Source of the DNA: Bifidobacterium bohemicum DSM 22767
GTDB taxonomy: Bacteria > Actinomycetota > Actinomycetes > Actinomycetales > Bifidobacteriaceae
Length of the DNA: 64,000 nt
Assembly (NCBI RefSeq): GCF_000741525.1
Contig: NZ_JGYP01000002.1
Coordinates: 186,001 to 250,000 of the forward strand
Direction: 5' to 3'
In this document: one piece after another, positions 8,931 to 17,200 of the stretch
Layout: each line of letters opens with the position of its first letter
Numbering within the stretch: the stretch's first letter is position 1
Position numbers and translations under genes: made by a program
Notes under the pieces: model-generated
Seen by the model: only the letters and a program-made list of their open reading frames with translations
The model's database searches: none
Told to the model about the DNA's origin: nothing

Positions 8931-10275
8931 GATGTTTACCCCCGAACCACTTGTCAAACTGATTCCTTACAGTGTTCTTCCCAGACTTGTACCAATCCGT
9001 TTTTTTAAATTGGTCCCACACGAAGCCCACAGCCATGCCTCCAACTACTCCGACAACAGCCCCCAACGGACCACCAACGGCGGCTCCGATGGCCGCCGAT
9101 GCGGCATAATTGACCCCAATGTCGACCACATCAGCACTCACCTCAGTGACCACGGAAGCCCACTTGTCACCAGCATTCCCTGCAGTCAGGTGGTACGCGC
9201 CGTACGCATCGCTGCCAACACTGAACACCTGCAGCGCAGTACCGATTTCACCCAACCCCTTGGCCATGCCCTTGACCTCGCCCACCACGGCACCAGTCGA
9301 TGCCTCTTCGTGAACCATTTCACCGATCTGCTTCCAAGTCGTACCCGACCCCGACTTGAGCTTTTCCACAAACCTTCTGGAGAAAGTAGCTTCGGCACTC
9401 TTCTGCCGCGAGGCGAGCAGATTATCCAATATTGTCTCTGCATCGTTCTTCGAAAGCTGCCAACCCCTTCCCTTGGCGAACTGCTTCGCGGACTTCAGTA
9501 ACCTGTCCCCCAGTCCAGGATTGTCATCCGCCATCTCCGCAAGATCCATGGACATGATCAAATCCTTGAGAATCTTCTTGTCGTCATCGATTCCCTTCTT
9601 CATGTCCTTGGGCAAATTGACCCCTTTGAGAACAGAATCGAAGGTCTTCGCCGATGCCGAATCCATCATGGTCTTGTCAAGCAGAGGCCCAGCGAACTTG
9701 GCCGAATACTCATCGTCAAACTGCCGGACTGCAGTCCGGTACTCGTCCCACGAAGTACTGAGCAGGTCGACCGTCATTTTTTCTGACAAGATCTGCTCGC
9801 TCAAAGCATCAAAATCCTGCTGCATAACCGACTGCTCCGGCCCGTTACCCAAACCTGCGACACCATCCGCGGCAATCTTCCGGGCCTTGGACAACGCACC
9901 GAACGAGTCGAGCACCGCGGACAGGCACCGCCCACAGTTCGCACAGGTATCGCAATAGACACGGTCATAGTCCGATGCGGTCGTCCCGACCACCGACAGC
10001 ACGTCGTCACGCTTTTGCGACAGTACCGCCAGGTCCCAAGATGCCGACTCGCATGAATCATGCAAGCAATCAAGACCGTCATGTAAAGCGGTCAGGCCCG
10101 TCTGTAGCTTCACAAGCCTCTCTTCCTCGGAACGGACCCAATCTCCCTTGTTCTTCAACAGCGCCTGCCGACCATGTCTCTGCACGTCGGCAACTTGGCC
10201 GGAGAACGAATCGGTGGCTTTGGACAGCACCGTGACGATATTCGACAATTCGCTCTTCTTCGCTTCAAACACCAT
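8923..10275 (-). CDS. Large WXG/LXG-like type VII effector candidate, cassette B
   Basis: The product has 450 residues and the same layout as 4468-5820: Trp46 in a helical hairpin, LQTG, a CDTCANC cysteine pair, and a C-terminal glycine zipper (AAVGGPLGAVVGVVGG) with a basic tail. DNA identity with cassette C is nearly complete over about 9075-9723 and stops sharply at both ends, which points to recent gene conversion. Segment 155-180 and the last 34 residues differ between the copies. GGGAGGTG lies a few bases before the ATG. Likely a secreted membrane-active protein; the target is unknown. Confidence 0.7.
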   Translation of the reverse strand: MVFEAKKSELSNIVTVLSKATDSFSGQVADVQRHGRQALLKNKGDWVRSEEERLVKLQTGLTALHDGLDCLHDSCESASWDLAVLSQKRDDVLSVVGTTASDYDRVYCDTCANCGRCLSAVLDSFGALSKARKIAADGVAGLGNGPEQSVMQQDFDALSEQILSEKMTVDLLSTSWDEYRTAVRQFDDEYSAKFAGPLLDKTMMDSASAKTFDSVLKGVNLPKDMKKGIDDDKKILKDLIMSMDLAEMADDNPGLGDRLLKSAKQFAKGRGWQLSKNDAETILDNLLASRQKSAEATFSRRFVEKLKSGSGTTWKQIGEMVHEEASTGAVVGEVKGMAKGLGEIGTALQVFSVGSDAYGAYHLTAGNAGDKWASVVTEVSADVVDIGVNYAASAAIGAAVGGPLGAVVGVVGGMAVGFVWDQFKKTDWYKSGKNTVRNQFDKWFGGKHHD

Positions 10276-10281
10276 GGCCTC

Positions 10282-10746
10282 TCACCTCCCTTCCCGAATA
10301 GCCGCCGCGGCATCTGCGTCCGTTTTCACAAGGTCCTTCACCGCAGTAGAGATGCCCGAACCCTCGCCCCTAACGGATTCGGAGAAACCGGAAAGCAATC
10401 TGCCTGCCTCATCAAGAATATCCCAGAGAGCTTTGAATGAATCGCCTTGGAACTGCCCCAGTGGATTACCTGCATTATGGAAATTCGTCGCGGTCTTGTC
10501 GATTTCGGAAGCCGTATCATTAAGCAAAGACACACCTTTTCTGGTCGGCTCCTCTTTCACGGCAATCGTACCGACAGCAGAAGGTCCGCCGGCAGACAAG
10601 CCCCGCGACTCACGGTCCACCAATCCCAACCGTTGAGGAGGCAGAACTGTATTTACCTGACCATCCCCTGTAGCCTGCGCACCCAATCCCGCATTGACTA
10701 CACCGGATTCTGCCTTAGCGCTCCACTGTTCAAAATTCACACCCAT
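10282..10746 (-). CDS. Small helical effector partner, cassette B
   Basis: The product has 154 residues. It starts MGVNFEQW and ends AAAAIREGR like the copy at 5827-6177, from which it differs mainly by a 38-residue extension after the first motif. The C-terminal two thirds is helical with few breaks. It lies six bases before the large effector gene, a spacing conserved in cassette C. It is probably a co-secreted partner or targeting factor for that protein. Confidence 0.65.
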   Translation of the reverse strand: MGVNFEQWSAKAESGVVNAGLGAQATGDGQVNTVLPPQRLGLVDRESRGLSAGGPSAVGTIAVKEEPTRKGVSLLNDTASEIDKTATNFHNAGNPLGQFQGDSFKALWDILDEAGRLLSGFSESVRGEGSGISTAVKDLVKTDADAAAAIREGR

Positions 10747-10764
10747 AGCTGATCGCTTTCTTCA

Positions 10765-10965
10765 TCACCGTTGCTAAGCCTGGTTAGATAGCCAACGAAC
10801 CATTTCAACAAAACCTGATACCATTAAAAGTAAGCCACCGGTCGACACCGCCCGTGCGGAGCACTCATGACAATTGGGAATTCAGTGAACGAATCTGACG
10901 GTCGACGTCATCCAACTGACTCTGCTTCAAAACCAGTGAGCGCTGTTTGTCATCATATTGGGACT
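10765..10965. repeat. 201-bp direct repeat, right copy (partner at 6196-6396)
   Basis: This is the intact context of the repeat: the leader of the cassette B small-partner gene and the 3' end of the complete coiled-coil gene of cassette A. The left copy keeps only this part. Confidence 0.9.
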
Positions 10966-11332
10966 GTAGTCCACTCAGTTCACGGTTCAGCCTTGAAATC
11001 AATCTGTTGCAAGCATTCTTCGCATCTCCGATGTACCCCGCATTGGAATTGTTGATTCTCAGCACCCCGAATTTCGCCCCAAGCTCCTGCGTGCCAGTCA
11101 CGAGGTCGGCACCCAAGTGCCGCAACGCAGCCTGCACGTCATCATCACGACACGAAAGCTCCGACAATGTCACGTCACGAAAACGCTCCACGGCCGCGAT
11201 CTCCTCCCTCTTCGCGGAAATCGACGACGACAACGACGCAAGCGTGCCCCTATAGCCATCAACACTCTGCAACAGCGCGGCACGTCGGTCATGCAACCCA
11301 TCCAACTCCTCTTGAATCCCCACATCACCCAT
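10865..11332 (-). CDS. Coiled-coil protein of cassette A
   Basis: The product has 155 residues and is nearly all helix, with heptads before and after a central ACNRLISRLN segment shared with 3018-3521. I chose the ATG at 11332 because GAGAGG lies seven bases upstream and the reading frame further upstream covers the neighbouring membrane gene. It is a candidate DUF5082-like partner of the large protein. Its last codons are duplicated as a remnant at 6296-6396. Confidence 0.7.
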   Translation of the reverse strand: MGDVGIQEELDGLHDRRAALLQSVDGYRGTLASLSSSISAKREEIAAVERFRDVTLSELSCRDDDVQAALRHLGADLVTGTQELGAKFGVLRINNSNAGYIGDAKNACNRLISRLNRELSGLQSQYDDKQRSLVLKQSQLDDVDRQIRSLNSQLS

Positions 11333-11381
11333 GTTCAATCCTCTCATCCTGGCAATCCGCAAACAACGACAACGTGCGCGC

Positions 11382-12359
11382 TCACACGCCCGGCCGTTTC
11401 GGACCACGATCACCCCCACGGGCCCGGGCACGGAACCGCACCAACACCCCGGCCAGCCAACCCGCGAACGCCTGCAACCACGGATGCAACGCACGCACCG
11501 GCACCACACGCTCCCGGCCCTCACGCACCGAACCCGACTCCCACGCCGCGTCACACGCCTCACGCACATCCCACATCTCCGACATCCACCCGCCCAACGG
11601 GCCGGCCAGACGCCGCACCTCATCCCACGACCGCGGCCCGTCCGACCACCAACGCTGCACACGACGCACCCGACGCCAACGCCGCCGGTCCTGCCGGATC
11701 AACGCCCGCACACGCCGCGACGCCGCCCGCCGGTCACCCACCACCGAAAGCGGCACCGGCACGCACAGGCCGTTCCAATCCTTACGGAACGCGGCGTCCG
11801 CCTCGAACACCGAATTCCACCAATACGACGTGCGCTTCCAGTCACGGAACAGCAACACCATGAAACCGTCCGTGAACACCGGACGACGCATCAACGCGAA
11901 CGGGATACGCACCATGCCCCCGTCCGCCGTCACCTCCTGCGCGCCGAACCGGCACACCGACACCGTCACCGTCACCTCCAACCCGCACGGGTTCACCTCC
12001 TCCCGACGCGCCAGACGCGACCCCTGCGAAATGAAAAACGGCCGAGGCGACAACTTCAACGGCAACGGCGGACACACCGCAAGCCATGCGAATCCACACT
12101 CGATGAACAGCAATACCATCATCGCAGGGAAAACAGACCAAGACTCCTTCCCCCTGAACAAGTCAATACAGTAAAACACGATCATGGGCACGTAAATAAG
12201 GGCCGTCCACACTCCATACATCCCGATCTTGCGCGCGAATCCGTCGCCCTCTGCGTGACACACCTGCTTGAACTCATCCAACCCCAACACCACGTCACAC
12301 GGCCCGAACAACACCCGACGCCCCTCGACCTCATCAGGACCATCAGCAATCCTACCCAT
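11382..12359 (-). CDS. 2-TM PH/YcxB-like membrane protein, cassette A
   Basis: The product has 325 residues and is the most divergent of the three cassette membrane proteins. It keeps the layout: LFGPCDVVLGLDEFKQVCHAE, two transmembrane helices (about 46-100), a CPPLPL motif, then VCRFGAQEVTADGGMVRIPF and FALMRRPVF, which match the cassette B and C proteins. The C-terminus is long and Arg-rich. The ATG at 12359 is six bases from GGAGGT; a GTG at 12362 is less likely. It follows the effector gene by 11 bp and is presumably its partner. Confidence 0.7.
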   Translation of the reverse strand: MGRIADGPDEVEGRRVLFGPCDVVLGLDEFKQVCHAEGDGFARKIGMYGVWTALIYVPMIVFYCIDLFRGKESWSVFPAMMVLLFIECGFAWLAVCPPLPLKLSPRPFFISQGSRLARREEVNPCGLEVTVTVSVCRFGAQEVTADGGMVRIPFALMRRPVFTDGFMVLLFRDWKRTSYWWNSVFEADAAFRKDWNGLCVPVPLSVVGDRRAASRRVRALIRQDRRRWRRVRRVQRWWSDGPRSWDEVRRLAGPLGGWMSEMWDVREACDAAWESGSVREGRERVVPVRALHPWLQAFAGWLAGVLVRFRARARGGDRGPKRPGV

Positions 12360-12370
12360 CACGTCACCTC

Positions 12371-13801
12371 CTATACCCCGGCCTGGCGCAACATACCCGC
12401 CAGACCATCCTCGACCGCCTTCTCACCACTCTTATAACGGTCAGTATCCTTGACCCGGCCCAATATCATCCCTGCCCCAGCACCGGCAACAGCGCCCAGC
12501 AAAACGTTATCTCCAGTTATAAAAGTCACGCCCTTTACAACACCGGCCGTTATTCCTATTTCAATTAGATCGGACACTCCTACGGTTATCGAAGCCGCCA
12601 CTTTCTGAGCGTTGTCCCCCTGCGTATACACATAGGAGTTGTACACATCACATACCGTCCCTACCACGGTAAGGACCGAGCCGGCCGCATCCGCGCCCTG
12701 AAGCACAGCTTTGCCCGCCCCTTTGATCGCCCCGAGCTTTCCACCCTCCTTGAACGCATCACCGACCTCCTTCCACCCGGGCGCGGTAAACCTTCCATCC
12801 TCGTACTTGAATCCGAAATGGTCCAAAACGGAATTCGAGGCCTTTCCTAGAAAACCACCCAAGCTGCCCCCACCCTTCACAGGTGCATGCTCAGCCTTGG
12901 GATGGTCAAGAGCCTGCCATGTCTTATGCTTTTGCACAACCTTCAGGGTGTCTTTGACCAAACGCTTCCATTCGACCTCCTTCCATGGAACCTTGCCCTT
13001 GGCATAGGCAATCAACTGGTCGACGATCACGTCATCGCCGTAATCGTCACGCAACTGCTTGGCTATACCTGCGTCCAGGACCATAAGTCTGGCAAGCCAT
13101 TCGATAGAATCCTTGGCGTCCTCCTTGTTCTTGACCGACGCGATACGCTCAAGCACCATACGATTGATCTCATCCCTGGCGGCACCCATCGACTTCTCAT
13201 CGACCAACGGCTTGGCGAACTCAGCCGAATACTTCGTCTCGAACGCATCCACGGCATCAACGAAAGCAACCCAGCGTGAGGAGATGGAATCGACACACTG
13301 TATCTGCGACAACACATCATTCCCCAAGCGATTCAACGCAGAAGCAATGTCATTACGCTCCGAGCCCGCCACCAACGAACCCACGGCGCCGTCAGCTCGG
13401 TTCACGGAGCCATGGAACGCACGTAGCGAGGTCACCACGTCATCGGCCGCCCCCTTGCAGCCGGCCCCGGATTCACAGACGACTTCATCTCTCTCCGAAG
13501 CGCTGGTACCAGCCGCCTCCAACAGGCCATCCCTGCGCGACACAAGGGTGCCCTTAAGCTCCTCCACAGCGCCCGAACACTGCTTCTGCAAGCGATTGAT
13601 CCCCTCCAGAGAGGCATCCATGCCCGTCTGCAACGTCATGAACTTCTGCGCAGCAGCATCGGCCCAAGCGCCGTTGTTCCCCTCCAACGACTTCTTGTTC
13701 TGGGCCTTGGCGACCTCCACATCGGCCTCCAACCTGTCACACGTCGACTTCAACGCAGCATCGACATCCTCCAACCAGGAAATACGAGCACTGAACGTCA
13801 T
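12371..13801 (-). CDS. Large WXG/LXG-like type VII effector candidate, cassette A
   Basis: The product has 476 residues. The N-terminal hairpin again has its Trp at position 46 and an LQTG that aligns with the other two copies, plus the conserved CESGAGC cysteine pair. The middle is largely helical and different from cassettes B and C. The C-terminus has a hydrophobic Gly/Ala stretch (LLGAVAGAGAGMILG) and a KDTDRYKSGEKAV tail related to the TDWYKSGKNTV tail of cassette B. I chose the ATG at 13801 because TAGGTG lies upstream and because it aligns with the other starts. It is a likely secreted membrane-active protein. Confidence 0.7.
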   Translation of the reverse strand: MTFSARISWLEDVDAALKSTCDRLEADVEVAKAQNKKSLEGNNGAWADAAAQKFMTLQTGMDASLEGINRLQKQCSGAVEELKGTLVSRRDGLLEAAGTSASERDEVVCESGAGCKGAADDVVTSLRAFHGSVNRADGAVGSLVAGSERNDIASALNRLGNDVLSQIQCVDSISSRWVAFVDAVDAFETKYSAEFAKPLVDEKSMGAARDEINRMVLERIASVKNKEDAKDSIEWLARLMVLDAGIAKQLRDDYGDDVIVDQLIAYAKGKVPWKEVEWKRLVKDTLKVVQKHKTWQALDHPKAEHAPVKGGGSLGGFLGKASNSVLDHFGFKYEDGRFTAPGWKEVGDAFKEGGKLGAIKGAGKAVLQGADAAGSVLTVVGTVCDVYNSYVYTQGDNAQKVAASITVGVSDLIEIGITAGVVKGVTFITGDNVLLGAVAGAGAGMILGRVKDTDRYKSGEKAVEDGLAGMLRQAGV

Positions 13802-13805
13802 AGAA

Positions 13806-14273
13806 TCACCTACCATCCATCTTCGCGGCGGCCTCTTTGTCAGCCGCGACCAGACCATCCACTGCCGACACCAAATCCTTAGACTGCCCGCCAACCTTTT
13901 CCGACATCGATTCGATATTGCTGACGGCCTCCTCGATCGCACCCCTCAATTTATCGAACGCCAAACCAGCAATGAGATTCAACCCATCCGTGGAGGCTTG
14001 GGTATCCTGGGCGACGGACTCCATATCCTTACCAACATCCGCCAACGCATCGGCTGCGCTTTTCGTGCTCTCTATCTGGACATTGATGGGCTGGGCGACC
14101 GGCTTGGAACCACTAGATTGCAAAGCACATAAAGGACTAACGGGAGCAGCGAACGGACTGCTGGGAGGAGTAGCGAATGGACTGGCGGGACCACCGAGCG
14201 GAGCACTGGCTGACCTTTCTGGCGGTACCTGACAAGCCCCTGTTCCCCATTGCTCCAAAAACAAGTCTTTCAT
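13806..14273 (-). CDS. Small helical effector partner, cassette A
   Basis: The product has 155 residues. It keeps the family ends in weaker form (MKDLFLEQW and AAAKMDGR) with a Pro/Ala-rich linker (about 15-60) and a helical C-terminus. The ATG overlaps the stop of the essC gene by four bases, so its translation is coupled to the secretion ATPase. This links the cassettes directly to the machine and suggests that cassette A is the founding copy. Confidence 0.65.
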   Translation of the reverse strand: MKDLFLEQWGTGACQVPPERSASAPLGGPASPFATPPSSPFAAPVSPLCALQSSGSKPVAQPINVQIESTKSAADALADVGKDMESVAQDTQASTDGLNLIAGLAFDKLRGAIEEAVSNIESMSEKVGGQSKDLVSAVDGLVAADKEAAAKMDGR

Positions 14274-17200
14274 GATTTCACCGACCTTCCTTTTCCACCG
14301 TTTTCTCCTTGCTCCTGCTTACCATCAGGCTCAATAAGTCGCATAAGCGTATTACGTCCAGTGCCATGCATTACGCCATCGTGGGGACCCATCGGCCTCT
14401 TGAACGGCTCGGCTACATTTGTATGCGGAAACACTGTCTCACTGGTAAAGCCGTCACCAATCCACAAGCCGTTCGGATTGGCCGTCACCGCCTTAAACCA
14501 CGAGTCGAATACACCACGCAAACGCCACGACTCACTTGCCAAAATCATCACCGCCGCTCCTTTATACCGCTCACTTTCAAGGAACGCCTTGAAGCCATCA
14601 GAGACCGATCCGGTCAGTCCAACCATGAGCTGTACGACAGATGGAATGACAATCACATCCGCATGAAGACGCCCCGAAAGCATACCCTCGATCCATTCGG
14701 CGATTTCATCATTTTGACCAAGCACACGACTGTCCTCAACCCCGGAAAAAATACCAGTCGCATCCAAAACCACATAATTGCGTTTTTGCACAAGAAGAAC
14801 CTCACGGATTCCTTCAAGCCAACCATAAAGCGCATCACCATCATCAGAAGAAACGATCATGGCGTTGCGCGATCCATCGAACTCGACAGGGAAGGCGCCT
14901 TCCTTGGCATATCCAACAGGAATCGAACGAGCATCATATCCCTCGCCAGTGTTGAACATCGACGGCACCACATGCCTCGGTAGGACGGGGATTTGCTTGG
15001 CACACGTGCCTCCCCATCCAGCAGCGAGCGAACCGCAGAAGTCCCGCACCGCCTGAACCTCACCGCTAGGATCCGCACAGAGACTCGCCCCCTGATAGAC
15101 AGTCACACCCTTGCCGTTTTGGAACACACCTGCGAGAAAACCCTTAGGCGGCGTTACTCCATGCATGCCGTTGAGCACGCTGTTATAATCGTCGTTGTTG
15201 CTGAACGAAGTAACCAGTGTACGTCCCATGGACGCACGTAACCGCATGTTAACCTGACTCCACAAGCTTGCCGTGATAATCAGATGAATGCCATATCTGG
15301 GCGCATCACGAGCCAATGTATTCAAACGGTCAACGTACTTCTCATACCCCTCGTTGAACGCCGCTATATCCGCCAAAACGACAACGATACGAGGGACCGG
15401 ATCTCGATCTTCAGCCGGCAGCCCATTGTAAGACTCGTAGCTGCCGCCACTTCGTGAGAAGAGCCGCCGCCGATGCGCTATCTCCTGTTCCAACAGTAGG
15501 AACAAATTATCCACACGCTCGGAATCTTCCACCAACACGACACCACCTACATGCGGCGCCTTACTGAGCGCCGACAACGAGCCAGCCCCCATATCCCATA
15601 CGTATACATTCAGCTCATCAGGCGTATACTCAGCCATCAGTGAGCACACCATCGACATGGCCAACGACTCAACTCCCGAAGTCGGAGTACCATATAGCGC
15701 AACATTCCCAGCCTCAGCCACATCTACGGAAAACACATCCTGCCGCTGATGCTCGGGATCATCCAATTCACCCACCACCGCAGTCAAACCAGCATGATCA
15801 GCACGAAAATCAAACTTCTGTCGAAGATCATCCAACAGTACACGTTCGGGCAGAGGCTCCAGCCATAGTGGGCGAGCCGACTTGTTCACCGCTCGTGCCA
15901 CCTCGCACACTTGCTCCAGCACCGCATTCAGCTCGGAGATACCACCGGAGCGACCCGCCGAGGGCGGCCGCAACCGGGAAACCGCACCCCCGTCCAAGCC
16001 CACCAGCTCTACCGACACGTCACGTTTGGGCTCGTAGACGTCCCGCTCTGTATACGTGCCTCCCGCATAGGCGGCCTGCCCACCGGTGAACAGCTCGTCG
16101 TACCCCACCAGCAGGTAGAATTCGCCCGGACGAGTCAGCGCCGCGGCATCCGTACGCCGTATCATCTCACGACTGTCGGCAGCATCCGCGACCTTCAGGC
16201 ACACCCTGAACCGCGCGTTGCTCGCAATCTGATCCGAAACCACACCAGTCGGCTTCTGCGTGGCCAGTACCAGATGCACCCCCAGCGAGCGACCGATACG
16301 CGCAGCACTGACCAACTCGTCAAGGAACGTCGGCTCCTGTTGCTTGAGCTCAGCGAACTCGTCCGCCACCACGAACAGATGCGGGCACGGCTCGGAAAGC
16401 ACGCCCTGACGGAAGTACGAGATGTACTTGCCGATATCCATGGTCGCCTCGCCCGTGGCCTCGCACGCCTTGTTGAACAACGCCTGCCGACGTTTGAGTT
16501 CGCTCTTAATCGACACCATGCTACGTGCCACGGCCGCACCATCGAGGTTCGTAATCGTGCCTGCCAGATGTGGCAGCCGCAGACGGGCGTTGTCAAACGC
16601 CCCCGCCAAACCGCCGCCCTTGTAGTCGATGAGCACGAAGGCCACCTCATCGGGCGAATAGTTCAACGCCATGGAAAGCACCCACGTGATGATGAACTCC
16701 GATTTGCCGGAACCGGTAGTGCCTGCAATCAAACCGTGTGGACCATGCGCTTCCTCGTGCAGGTCGAGCGAAACCGGCTCCCCTTTTGCACCGATGCCCA
16801 CCTGGGCCGCCAATGAACGTGAGGAGTCATGCTCCTTCCAACGGTCCGCTATATTCAGCTGCAGTACATTCCCTTTTTGGAACATCTCCATGAATCCCAA
16901 TGACTCCGGCATGGCCCCCTCGGACCGGCCTGTCGCAAGTCGCGCATGAGCGAGCGCAAGCACGAACCGTTCGATGCCCGCCGCGGACAACAGTATGTCC
17001 GGCTGGAAGATTCGCTCGCTGCCTCCCACATCGCTCCTATCGAACATACGCGAAGGACCGGCAAGCACGCCTCGCGTACCAAGCGCGTAGTCAGCTTTGG
17101 CTGCCTGACTTGAATCCGGCGGAGCAAGCTCTATGACCTGCGAACATTCTCGCGGCAAATCCCTGAGATCATCGCCCAGGAACAGTACGCAGAAGCCCTT

